64,000 bases of DNA from Sequoia sempervirens (Eukaryota > Streptophyta > Pinopsida > Cupressales > Cupressaceae), in the NCBI GenBank assembly GCA_007258455.2, contig VDFB02193867.1, forward strand, positions 531,128,751 through 531,192,750, written 5' to 3'. The notes beneath the pieces are model-generated. The model was not told the DNA's origin and did no database searches. It saw nothing but the letters and a program-made list of their open reading frames with translations. Shown here one piece after another: positions 44,017 through 54,760 of this stretch; positions within the stretch are counted from its first letter, which is position 1, and every line of letters starts with the position of its first letter. The position numbers and the translations under genes are program-made.

Positions 44017-45440
44017 TGTAACTATGGGAAAAATCTAGGTTAGTAGAATAATGCATAACTAAACAAAACCCAAAGTAAATAATGAAGCACAAAGGAGGAA
44101 AAACATGAAAACAAAGAGAGATATCACCTAATGTCTTCAACCTCCATGATTGACCTCCATTACACCTTCTCTATTTGCTACAATATGTAGTTTTCCCTCA
44201 GATTTTGTGTGAGCAATCTATGACTATGCCAAGACCTAAGCAAAATGTTGAAGGATTTGATATAAAATGCAATACTATGCAACTATGAAACTAGTAAGAA
44301 ACTATGAAATATGCCTAAAGTATGCCAAAATGCCAAAAGATGTGAAGTATTCCTAAGACAAGATTGCAAGAGCTAAGATGTCATGAGATTGCGAGAGCAT
44401 GAGATGTGCAAATGAGACCAAAATTGCCATTTTATAGAAAATTCAATTTTGAATGAATGGCCAAGATTGAAGATTGACAAATTCCCTAGAATCAATGGAC
44501 AAGATTCAATGTGACAACCCACAATTAGGGTTAGGGAAACTATGCAACTATGCAACTAGTAAGAAACTATGAAATATGCCTAAAGTATGCCAAAATGCCA
44601 AAAGATGTGAAGTATTCCTAAGACAAGATTGCAAGAGCTAAGATGTCATGAGATTGCGAGAGCATGAGATGTGCAAATGAGACCAAAATTGCCATTTTAT
44701 AGAAAATGCAATTTTGAATGAATGGCCAAGATTGAAGATTGACAAATTCCCTAGAATCAATGGACAAGATTCAATGTGACAACCCACAATTAGGGTTAGG
44801 GAAACATTAGGGTAAATTTGAAATGAGTGGACAAGATTTAATTTGAGAAAATCAAATCAAGGGACAATATTGCATGTGACAAGGAGATAAGAATGGCATA
44901 GAAAAAGAGAGAGCTGGAAAATCAAATAATATTAGAAATTACTTGATTTATGGAGGAAAATTGCTATTTTGAATTAAAAATTAATTTAATTCAAAAAGGT
45001 GGGGCCAGGTGACAATAAATAATTAATTTGAATTATTTACTAAGAGAGGGAAAATTAGAAAGTGGGACCATTTTAAATAAATAATTTAAAATGCCAAGGT
45101 GGACAATAATTAAATAAATTAAAGAATTTATTTAATTATGAGAAGACATGTAGGAAATAATCAGGAGAAAAAAATGGACAAAGATAATTAAATAAATTAA
45201 GAAATTTATTTAATTATGGAGAGACGTTAGATAATTAGTGATGCATTTAAATAAATAAATATAATTTATTTATTTAAATAATCAAGAAGAATAAAAGACA
45301 TGAATTAATTAAGTGATTAAAAATTATTTAATTAATAGTTGAAAGTGGACCAAAGGCCATAATTAAACATTTTAATTATGCTAGGATGAAATATGGGGAA
45401 AATAGAGCTTGCAGGCCTAGGTCATTTGTATGTGTCTACA
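44017..45440 (-). repeat. Element G 3' LTR, about 1.42 kb
   Basis: It starts TGTAACTATGGG and ends GTGTCTACA at 45440, so the minus strand reads TGTAGACAC right after the polypurine tract. It is homologous to the element B LTR. It contains a 265-bp tandem duplication and a run of AT-rich inverted repeats (44930-45340). Without the duplication it is about 1.16 kb, close to the B LTR. The inner-left boundary is inferred from similarity to B. Confidence 0.8.
44276..44805. repeat. 265-bp tandem duplication inside the G LTR
   Basis: Copies 44276-44540 and 44541-44805 are nearly identical; I noticed only two differences (gaaactag/gcaactag and attcaatt/atgcaatt). It must be much younger than the LTR itself. 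Confidence 0.95.
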
Positions 45441-45455
45441 TTTTGCCCCTCTTTG
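45441..45455 (-). other. Polypurine tract of element G
   Basis: The minus strand reads CAAAGAGGGGCAAAA immediately before the LTR start TGTAGACAC. Position and composition are those of a plus-strand priming tract. It identifies the neighbouring LTR as the 3' one. Confidence 0.85.
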
Positions 45456-45733
45456 TCATAATGTAGCTTGTCACATTGTGACAAAGAAAATTTTGTCAAA
45501 AACATGCCCCAACGAAGGTATGAAGTATCTATGCCCCCTCAGGAAAATTTTCAAATTCTGGCCCAGTGACAAAAAAAATTGGAAAGTGTCCTGACAAGCT
45601 AATTTGATGACCAAAAAAGAAATGGTGCAAGCGGTTTCAGATTTTGACATGTTTAAAGCAATCAACAGGCCAGTCAAATTTGGTCAAATGAGCCTCTAGT
45701 AATAAAATTTTGAAGAAAATCCCATTTTGACAA

Positions 45734-45740
45734 TATAAAT
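45734..45740 (+). promoter_or_regulatory. TATA box of the antisense PMD gene
   Basis: TATAAAT lies 93 bases upstream of the start codon at 45827, leaving a plausible 5' leader of about 60 bases (aattcattttcactttcaca and onward). It lies inside element G just beyond the polypurine tract and drives transcription opposite to the element. Confidence 0.6.
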
Positions 45741-45826
45741 AGGTTGAAAATAGGTAAAAGTCAATTCATTTTCACTTTCACACTTGTAAATTTGGAGAGC
45801 TTAGAGCTAGGAGATCACACACGAAG

Positions 45827-45901
45827 ATGGTGATTCCTATTACAAAGCACCACAGATACATCGACAGGACCTTCAAACGACTAGAGGGTGTAGACCCACC
45901 A
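45827..45901 (+). pseudogene. PMD gene, exon 1 (25 codons)
   Basis: ATG at 45827 opens MVIPITKHHRYIDRTFKRLE and then GVDPP, ending exactly in phase 0 before GTATGT at 45902, a good plant splice donor. The peptide is basic and soluble. It joins in frame to KRLPPIYMHE of the next exon if the proposed intron is removed. No stop lies within it. Confidence 0.6.
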
Positions 45902-46478
45902 GTATGTACCCCATACCCACCTTGTCATTTTTTTCATTTTTTCATGCATTTTTAGGGTTTTTAGGAAGGTCAACGAATGTCCCGCAATGCATATGTGTTC
46001 GCAAAAGTCGCATTTTTGGTCATGTTCGATGCATTTGATGTGTCACAACGCCAACACGACAGGTCCATTAGGTTTGTAGTTAGGTGTGATGCATTTGCCA
46101 ATTATTGAGACACATTCACAATATTGCAAAGCAAATGAAAAGTATAGTGATGCATTCACATGATTGCAATGCATATGCAAAGCTAAGTGGTGCATTTGAT
46201 TTGTCAATGACACATTTGATGGATTGAGATGCAAGCAATTGAGGATGACACATTTGCAAGTCAAAACAATGCAAGTGCCATATTGTGACACAAATGTTGG
46301 ATGAAATGATGCAAATGCCAAACCATGTTGCAAATGAAGTCAACGCAATGCATTTGAATTTGACTAGGGTTGACCAGAGTTGACTTAGTTTTAGGCTCAC
46401 TTTTTTTCTTATGTTTAATTAGATAGATGGTAACAATGATTTTTAAGAATGTGTTTACTCTCATTTTTGCATGTGTAG
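45902..46478 (+). other. Candidate intron of the PMD gene, rich in ATGCATTTG-like repeats
   Basis: It begins GTATGT and ends ATTTTTGCATGTGTAG. Between about 46020 and 46360, words such as gatgcatttg, gacacatttg, atgcaaatgcc and tgcattcaca recur every 25-45 bases, and no coding frame is conserved. A cluster gaatttgactagggttgacc follows at about 46356. The repeats resemble those in the element B leader. Confidence 0.5.
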
Positions 46479-48598
46479 AAACGACTACCACCGATCTATA
46501 TGCACGAGTGTAGGCCATCCACATATGCATTTCAGGATTAACTGATAGATCAGTAGTAGAGGTGGCTGATGCGACTAGGGTTGTACTATGTCACTTATAT
46601 TCCCATTATCCAGGTTAATAGGGGACTACTGGCAGCATTGGCTGAGAGATGACACTCAAAGACCTATTCTTTCCATTTTCTGACGGGGGAGGCGACTATT
46701 ACTTTTTAGGACATGTATCATATTTTTCACATTTTGATCTGAGGAGAGTAGTTGGTGTATGGTCCACATCAGGGAGTGCAGGCTATGACTGAGTTGTATG
46801 AGGTAGATGATGGCACGAGCCTTGGTGTTGAGAGATATGAGATTTGGTGGGAGTACCTAGCGAAGCACTACCCATAGTGGGACACCATGTTATGCACATT
46901 GATTTCCAAAGTACTGATTCCAGATCACTAGGGACATGGGTTCCTAATCAGATGGGGAGATGTGCTAGTGTAGATGTGGCAGGACAAGACTGTTTTTACA
47001 TGGGGGCCTTGTTTGCTTGGTATGTTATATCATCAGTTGCACGAGGTAGCATAAAGGGGTGTGAGTAGCATTAGCTACGGGATGACATTGTTGATGATGT
47101 GGGCTTGGGAGCATATTCCCATCTTCTTCCCATCTATTCAGAGGCCACAACTAGCAGATGGTATGTCATATGTGTTCTCATATGTGGGTGATTTATAGTA
47201 GATGAGAGTTGGAGAGACTGGATTTTGGCAATATGGAATAGACACCATGACTACATTTGTTTAGAGGTCGTACAAGGATTGCACACAGTGGACCTAAGAG
47301 GGTGATCATTTGGCATTTTTTAGATAGTTTAGATATCTGATTGGATGGATAGTATAGTCTTAGTTGATTATAGAGATGTACCTACCTCAGCGGGTACTTC
47401 GTCAGTTTGGTGAGCACTAGGGTGTGGCTATGGGTACAATAGAGTATGTTAGATCATCACGAGAGCCTACATGGGGTCTCACCATATCAATGCCATTTTT
47501 TAAGCAACAGATAGATGATTTGGTGGTGCAACCATGGGGTTGGAGTGGAGGCCCTATAGATCCAAGGATGATAGCAGAATATGATTTATGGTGGCAGACT
47601 CACAAACTGATTCCCTTGATCGATCTCGATGGACCAACACCTGTGGATCACAAATCAATTATATCATGGGTGTAGTGAGGAGGCCAGAGGGGTAGGGGTA
47701 GAGGTAGATATGGAGGTCGAGGTGATGGATGGAGAGATGGGGGGAGAGGTGGCGGGGACAGAGGAGGGCATGATGGAGGAGATGGCGGTGGTGGCGGGGG
47801 ATGGAGGAGAGGGGGGACAATGAGAGATATGCTAGGAGGGTGAGATAGTGAGTGGAGAGGGTTTCCTTTGATGTCATTCCTAAGGTGTCAGAGGAGGAGA
47901 GAGATGAGGTGCCTAGGAAGGAGGGAGTGAGATAGGAGAGACATGAGGAGGAGAGACAAGAGGTAGAGAGACAACCAAAGGTGGAGAGGAGATAGGAGGA
48001 GGTGAGGCAGGAGGAGGAGAGACAAGAGGAAGAGAGATAGTGAGAGGCAGGGAGGAGATAGAAGGAGGTGAGGTAGGAGGAGGAGAGATAGGAGGCAGAG
48101 ATGGAGGTGCATGTAGCGGAGGAGGCCCTGGATGTTGTGGGAGGAGAGGAGGGAGTTAGGGGTGAGGAGGATACTGGTGATGATGAGGAGCTAAATATTG
48201 GTGATGAGATTGATGAGAGGATGATAGATGGAGAGTAGGACATATTCAGGGTTCCTCCATTGCCACGTGATGCCACAGTGGACCAGAGGCTAGTAGACAT
48301 GCAAAGGAGACTAGATGAGGCCACTATAGAGATCAGATCCCTATGAGCAGAGCTTGAGGTTACGCATGTTGGGAGAGATCAAGCAAATATTCGGTGATGA
48401 GAGACCGAGAGCTGGTGCAGTTAGTTTGCTCAATCATCTATAGCGCCAGTTGCAGATGTGGTGAGGTAGCTAGCCAGCATTACTACAAGCAGGGGCTAGT
48501 ACAGGATGTTATATGAGAGGGTAGGGTTGGCTGATCAAAGGGAGCTTGGGTTATCAAGATCATCTAGTGGAACAGGGACAGGGTCAGGGAGTAGAAGT
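46479..48598 (+). pseudogene. PMD gene, main exon: plant mobile domain, RGG box, Glu/Arg repeats
   Basis: The frame starts KRLPPIYMHECRPSTYAFQD. The domain core is readable: NRGLLAALAERxHSKTYSFH, TGEATITFxDMYHIFHILI, then in a shifted frame YGMTLLMMWAWEHIP, and finally LPQRVLRQFGEH, VAMGTIEYVRSSREPTWGL and DPRMIAEYDLWWQTHKLIPL to 47672. These are the blocks of the plant mobile domain (aminotransferase-like PMD). Stops mostly stand for Trp, Gln or Arg. Next come an RGG-rich stretch (47693-47833, RGRGRGRYGGRGDGWRDGGR), Glu/Arg repeats (47880-48110), and a coiled-coil-like part (DATVDQRLVDMQRRLDEATI). Element H interrupts at 48598. Confidence 0.8.
47880..48119 (+). repeat. 66-bp purine-rich repeat inside the PMD gene
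   Basis: Landmarks ggagata recur at 47988 and 48054, a 66-bp period (22 codons) with purine-only drift around it. It encodes strings such as EEVRQEEERQEEER. Because 66 is a multiple of three, the repeat could expand without breaking the frame. Confidence 0.75.
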
Positions 48599-49586
48599 TG
48601 TTGGCTTCCTACAATGATTTCATAACTAAGCCTTTATAGCCATGATTCAGAGACTGGACATCTAACCTGAATAGCTATTCAATCATCATGAAGGTGCATT
48701 TAACTTGTCAACCCAGGGATGTGAAATTGAAATGGGTCAACATAGTATGTGCACTAGGGGCTCAAGTAGTCATTGCATTCTACAACTAAGAAACACAATA
48801 CTGAAAGTAAATTGTTTAAAAGGAAATAAAGCAAATGCTGAGCATCAACCAACAATTATGCTAAGCTAAAATATAGAGCAAGAATGAAAATCTGGGTGAA
48901 AAACTATAAATCACACATACAAAGAGTAATGTATTTGTATCACTAAAACTAGAGAATGAGAGTACAATGTCAAATCATGCAACCTCTTGAAGAAGGAGCA
49001 TCAAGCCATTGATTATACTTCAGCTAAAAAAGGCAATCAACTCAACAACTGTGAGGATGCCATTTAGGGAAAATAGGGGAAAGTGGAGTGATGGTGGTTA
49101 CGCATGCATGGAATCTAGTCAGACATGCAAGTCAAGCATAGATCCAGCACAACAGTAATGCCCATGCATGCTCGATAATTAAGGTCCACTACAAGGTAGC
49201 TACATTTAGTTGCATGAAAAATCTTTGTTGTCGGCTGCCTTTGACTTGGAGTGATTCTTTAGCTGGTCATTATGGTGCATGCCCAACTAGCGGTGTCTTC
49301 CTCAACTTGGCGTATTAAATCTGCATGTCAAGGTTAGTACGCATAATAACTACACATCTATAAGCACTCTAAGAAACATCCATTAATCACATGAAAAATC
49401 AATACAGATGACCCACATATTATGCCAAATATCATTAAATCTTCCAGAGATAGGATAATATCAAATTTCAATGGTTTGAGGGAAACATTATGCCAGTACA
49501 AACACTTAAGCATTAAATTCCATGACATCTATGAGAAAATAGACTATAGATTCTACCAAAAACTAGACCAAAAACTAGGCTCATCA
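48599..49586 (-). repeat. Element H 3' LTR, 988 bp
   Basis: It runs from TGTTGGCTTCC to AGGCTCATCA and aligns to 57974-59188 over its whole length, apart from a segment of about 230 bp present only in the other copy, near 58250-58500. Confidence 0.92.
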
Positions 49587-49600
49587 CTACCCCCAACCTA
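49587..49600 (-). other. Polypurine tract of element H
   Basis: The minus strand reads TAGGTTGGGGGTAG directly before the LTR start TGATGAGCC. This marks the left LTR as the 3' one. Confidence 0.75.
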
Positions 49601-51559
49601 TCATCTTGTTGGTTCTCCAGCAGGGGAAGAGTTGTTCTTCTCCTTGGTAAAAGCTCTAAAATTTGCAGCTGAGAGATGTCTAACATTAGTGGCTACAATA
49701 CGTGAGTCAAGATCCCAATAGAATCCTCTCAATCTACCAAACCTATTACATCTCTGCCTCTTTGCAGCAATGTCATACTGGTAGAATCTGAAATTTGGCA
49801 CGTGCCACATGAGCATGGGTGGATGAAAATTCAAGGGAAGCCAAGACTGTCCCTGAGTTCTCCCAATCTGAATATGCCTCTCAATTCTTTTTAATGTTGC
49901 AGCATAATTGTGGATGGAATGAGGCTCAGCTTGTTTTAGCTCATCAGTCAAACTATTTCATCTCTAGGGTAAACATCTCCTCACGGTTTCCTCCTTTGTT
50001 TTTGTTTTTACCTCAAACTTAGTGTAAACTGCCTCAATCCAAGGCATAATCCTATTGCCATAACTTGGTCTAAGTAGCATTCTATGCCATTCTCTGTAAA
50101 TATCCCTTGGGTTTTTTTATTCGGCTCTAATAGGTAGAGGGATATCAGACTCCAATTTTTTATAAGCACCATGTTGATGTCCCCAACTAATCTCATTTTG
50201 CACCCAAGACATGAATTATCTTAATTGAACATCCCCAACATACAACAACAGGTTCCAATCATGGTCTTTTGTGACAACATAATTATGTAAATAAAATTCA
50301 CATAGCAAATTCTTCATTTCAGGTGAGGCAATCCTATAAGCATTGAAAAATTCCATAGGGGTATCAATAGAAGGATTCAACCTGAGGCAAGTCTTGACAT
50401 CTTAAAAGAGATACTTCTCTTTCAGGAGCAGAGCATAGACCCTCAGAGGATCTCTACATTCCAGAATCTTTGGTGCCAAAGTTGCCATATCATCTACCCT
50501 CTACTTCAGGGTGGCAATTTCTGCATCTTTATCCTCAATCTCTTCATCCTTCTTTTGAATTTCCTCCATTTTTTGTTTTTCCTTTTTCCACTCTTCCTCC
50601 CTTCTTTGTATCTCTTTCCATAAATTAAAAATTGTTGCATGTATTGTAAAACTAGGAGGATTATGAATGCCTACTAGTCTTTTTGTTGATGACGGCTCCT
50701 CATATGGCACTATTTGCATGGACTCGGGTTGTCCACTAGTTATCTCTAGTTGTAAGGGTGTTGTTTCTTCTTTCTTTTGCTGCAGGGACTCTTGTTCTTG
50801 TTGTGGCTACAAGAACTCTTGCTCTAGTTCTGGGTGTTGTTTGCATTTTTTCATGCTGTAGGACCTCTTGCTCATGCTACAAGACCTCTTGCTCATGTTA
50901 CAGGAAGTCCTGATTTTCCTCCAATTCTTCTACAATGTTAGCAAGATCGGCCAGTGTTATGTTTGTTGCTCTCTTAAATATGTCATCTTCTTCTTCAACA
51001 TTCTCCTGCTCCATTCGAGCTTCAGGGTCCCCATGTGAGGTCTCACTAGGTTTAGGGCTTTCCTGTAGAGGCGTACCAATCACAGACCCGGTTGGTCTTG
51101 ATTTCCTAGGAGGTCTCTCACATTTTCCTTGGCTGTAGGATGAACAATATCAGCCTTCCTCTTCTTAGAACTTGGCACTTTTCTTTCTACACGCTGTGTT
51201 TTAGCCTCGCCTTTTCTCATTTCTACCTCCCTATGTTGTGTTGTAGTTTTCATGAGGGTTTTAAGTGGAACTTCATCATCAGAATCCAAGGAAGAGCTTT
51301 ATTTTTTTGAGTGCTCTATTCCAGAAGAACTAATTTTTATAGCTTCTTCCGCTACAAGAGGATTCTCACTAGAGCCAGCACCAAAAGTTGAAGCACTAGG
51401 AATGGCTTCAGCTGTGCTTACTCTCCTACTAGACCTATGGGACTGAGGCAAAGCCCTAGGTTGCAAGTGCTCAGGTCTAATTTGATCAACATTTATAAAC
51501 TCTTCCCAAGTCATCCCAAATACATCATGCAGAGATTTTTCAACTAGCAATTTAATCAA
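49601..51559 (-). pseudogene. Extra ORF of element H (after integrase), coiled-coil protein
   Basis: Readable segments, 5' to 3' on the minus strand, are LVEKSLHDVFGMTWEEFINV (from 51559), SSLDSDDEVPLKTLMKTTTQ and a Lys/Arg-rich part, then EENVEEEDDIFKRATNITLA-like acidic sequence (51083-50898), Gln/Glu repeats, a helix-forming part ending KKDEEIEDKDAEIATLK (50719-50501), and the last open part 49951-49601 (NYAATLKRIERHIQIGRTQG). Position downstream of pol and size, about 650 codons, match the extra or env-like ORF of Athila elements. No signal peptide or membrane segment is evident, so an envelope role is not supported. Confidence 0.6.
50765..50905 (-). repeat. 21-bp repeats encoding Gln/Glu heptads
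   Basis: The word ctcttgctcatgctacaaga and variants recur with 21-base spacing around 50820-50905, with looser copies from 50765. In the minus-strand reading they give heptads like QHEQEVL, consistent with a coiled coil in the extra ORF. Confidence 0.7.
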
Positions 51560-52169
51560 GCAATGGTGGAAAACAGAATTATTCCTACAGCTATTGTCGC
51601 TTCACACATGCAAGTCATTCTCTTACTTGGATTTGAAATTAGATCATTTTAAAATTTCTAATGTAGCCTAATATTATTCGACACATGGGCAATAAATTCA
51701 CAAAATATTTGCATCTTTTTTCGTTACCCTCCCCCCAACCTAAATTTGGACATGTGTCCACACATGTGAGATGGGAGTGGCGATTGACAGGAAATGATGG
51801 AATTTATGTGAATACCTATACTAACATATAGTGATTACATGAATGTACTTACAAGATGATTAAAGATAGAAATTAATGCACACATACCTAAATGTGTGGA
51901 AGATTTTCTACAAAGATCGTGAATAAAGTAACGCTTGCCTTGTTGGAAAATAAATTGAGCAATAAATGAAGATGAGGTGGAATGAAGTGATGGAAGATAG
52001 AGAAAGGTGGTAATGGATGGGTGGATGGGTGGATGACGAAGAAATGGACTTCCACATAAGTGAAAGTATTTATTATGAAAAGTGTGTACCTCAATTAGGC
52101 TGAAGAAGGGACACTAGGTCCACTACCTTCGGCTGCAGGAAGCTTGGGTGCTAAATGTTGAGTAAATTA
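51560..52169. other. Spacer between extra ORF and integrase end, element H
   Basis: AT-rich with a run gggtggatgggtggatg near 52017. No coding frame is supported apart from the likely upstream start region of the extra ORF. Confidence 0.45.
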
Positions 52170-54002
52170 CTATAGGAACTCTTCTTTAGAAGCTGGCTTA
52201 TGGTATAATCTAAGGTGATGACCATTGATAAGTAATTTGAACCTGACAGGGTCAATGGTGGTGTGCTGAACAACTCCATTAGGAAAGACCTCAACAACTT
52301 TGTATGGTCCTAGAAACCTTGTCTGCAATTTTCCTGCATTGTCGTGGTATCTTGAATCATAAAGCAAGGCCCAATATCCTGGTTTGAACTTCTTGTCCTT
52401 GATAAATTTGTCATGCCACTTGATTCTCTGATTCTGCACTACTTTTGTATGTTGCAGGGATGCTCTTCTTATCTCATCCAAATCATTTAGCTACATGATT
52501 CTTTCTCTCTGTGCTTCAGAAATATCCATCCCTAAATCCACTACAATTCGTAGAGTTTTTTGTTCAAATTCAATTGGCATCATAGTTGTCTTTCCATATA
52601 GCAAATCAAATGGGGTGAAGCCTGTAGTTGTTTTCTAGGTTTTCCTATAGGCCCAAACAACTTCTGGTAATCTGTTTTCCCAATCTTTCCTATGGATAGC
52701 TACTGTTTGAGTCAGAATGGCTTCAATTTCTCTATTTGTCACCTTAACTTGGGCATTAGTCTGGGGGTGATAAGGAGTAGACTTTTTGTGCCTTATATTG
52801 TACTCATTCACTAGTGTTGCAACAAGAGTTGATGTAAATTGTGGCCCTTGATTAGCCACTATTTCTCTTGGGACTCCATATCTTGTGAAAATCTCCTCAT
52901 AAAGAAAATCTGCAACCTTGTTATCTCTTGCATGCTTCATGGCCTTAACTTCTACCCATTTTATTACATAATTAGTGAATACCAATATATAAGACTTACC
53001 ATTTGGTGGAGGGTCAATTGGTCCCACAAAATACAATCCCCATTTGTCAAAGGGAGTGATTATTACTTGAGGTGATAGTGGCATCTCATCAGATCTAGTT
53101 GGTATGCCCATTCTTTGACATCTATCACATTTTCTAGTATACCTTCCTGCATCCTTGTGGAGTGTTGGCCAATAATACCCTGTGTTCAAAACCTTCATTG
53201 TTGTCCTTTTGGCTACAAAGTGTCCTCCACATGGTTCATTGTGGCATGCATGAAAAATTTCATATGTCTCCTCTTCTCTCACACATCTTCTCATGACATG
53301 GTTAGGTCCAGTATAAAACAAACATCCAACAATCCAAGAGAAAGGAAAAGATTTTTCAATGAGTGCCCTTTTCTCTTTTGGGGAGAAGTGAGAAGGAACT
53401 CTACCTGTAACCAAGTAATTGGCTATGTTAGCATACCAGGGTATTTGTACACTGAGAGAGAATAGATGCTCATAAGGAAAAGAGTCATCTATGGGCTGAT
53501 TGTCTTCTGATGTAGTTAGTCTTGAAATAAAATCTGCAACATCATTGACCTTCCCTAGCTTATCCACAATGGTTATCTCAAACTCCTGCATCAACAATAA
53601 CCATCTTGCCAATCTACCTATGATCAAAGGTTTATTCATGAGATTCCTAATGGCTGCATGATTACTGTGCACAAAGATTTGGTAGCCCATTATGTAATGT
53701 CTGAATTTTTTCAATGCATAGATTACTGCCAGCATCTCTTTCTTTGTCACTGTATAATTGAATTTAGCTCCTTGCAAATTTTTGCTGACAAAGTAAATAA
53801 AAATTTCAACAGCTCCCTCTTTTTGTCCTAAGACCGCTCCTATGGCATAATTTGATGCATCAGTGTGGATGTGGAAATGAAGCTCCCAATTGGGTCCCTT
53901 GAGTACAAGAGCATGAGTCAAAGTTTTCTTCAAGTCAAAAAATGCCTTGTCACAAGCTTCAGTCCATTGAAATTCAATATCTTTAGTGAGAATGATATAC
54001 AA
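52170..54002 (-). pseudogene. RNase H and integrase of element H, catalytic residues replaced
   Basis: The stretch 54002-52635 is open for 455 residues. After a stop the frame continues to 52170 with the GPY-type end (GPYKVVEVFPNGVVQHTT). RNase H has HTDASNYAIGAVLG and TKKEMLAVIYAL, but VHSNHAA where Asp is expected. The integrase zinc-binding HHCC set is intact (FHACHNEPCGGHF, RKCDRCQRMG). In the catalytic core the three acidic residues are all changed: WGLYFVGP (Tyr for Asp, codon 53033-53031), VANQGPQF (Asn for Asp, 52853-52851) and AQVKVTNRE (Lys for Glu, 52745-52743). Spacing of the last two fits D-x35-E. Confidence 0.92.
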
Positions 54003-54760
54003 TGGTGCTGCTACCTTGCTGAAGTCCTTGATGAATCACCTATAATATCCTGCATGACCCAAGAAACTCCTAACATCCTTTTGTTTTGTAGGTGTAGGAA
54101 AACTTCTGATTACCTCAATTTTTGCAAGATCTACTTGAATTCCCTTGTGGGAGTTGTAGTGGCCAAGAACTACACCCTCTTGCATCATCATGAAGCACTT
54201 TTCACTATTTAAGGGAAAGTTTTGATCCCCACATATCTATAGGAATCTCTTGATATTTTTCAATGCTTGATCAAAATGAACACCATAAGTGGTGAAGTCA
54301 TCCATATAAATCTCCATGCAATCATGAGAATTGTCTAAAAATATGCTAATGACTACGCTCTTGAAAGTTACAGGTGCATTGCACAAGCCAAATGAGAGTA
54401 TTGAATAGGCATAGGTCCCCATGGATAGGTAAATGTGGTCTTCTCCTAGTCTTTTTGTGCAATTTGGATTTGGTTGTAGCTGCTGAATCCATCTAGAAAA
54501 GAGAAGTACTGCTTTCCTGCAAGTGTGTCCAAAACTTTATCAATGAAGGGTAAAGGAAAGTGATCCTTCTTGGTGGCAGCATTAAGTTCCTTATAATCAA
54601 TAAAAACTTTCCATTTCCATCCTTTCTTGGGAACAATCACTAATGTAGACACCCAATGACTACCTGAAATGGGGTAGATAAATCTTGCATCTAGCAATTT
54701 ATGCAGTTCTCCTTTCACAATTTCTCTTAGTGTAGGGTTAATCCTTCTTTGTGGTTGTCT
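54003..54760 (-). pseudogene. Reverse transcriptase of element H
   Basis: The first blocks are LLDARFIYPISGSHWVSTLV, VPKKGWKWKVFIDYKELNAA and KQYFSFLDGFSSYNQIQIAQ (54718-54446). After a stop and a small deletion near 54420 the frame resumes with GTYAYSILSFGLCNAPVTF and MEIYMDDFTTYG, so the YMDD catalytic box is kept. Sequence style is Athila-like, though the short insertion often found before the RxCxDYRxLN block is absent. The frame joins that of RNase H-integrase. Confidence 0.88.

Noticed and set aside
46043..46530. Three overlapping minus-strand frames of 89-96 residues
   Set aside because: They are translations of the ATGCATTTG-like repeats in the candidate PMD intron, giving repeated Cys/His/Leu strings without conservation.
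47659..48324. 221-residue Ser/Leu-rich minus-strand open frame
   Set aside because: It is the shadow of the purine-rich RGG and Glu/Arg coding repeats of the PMD gene on the other strand. Low-complexity Ser/Leu strings are what that composition predicts.
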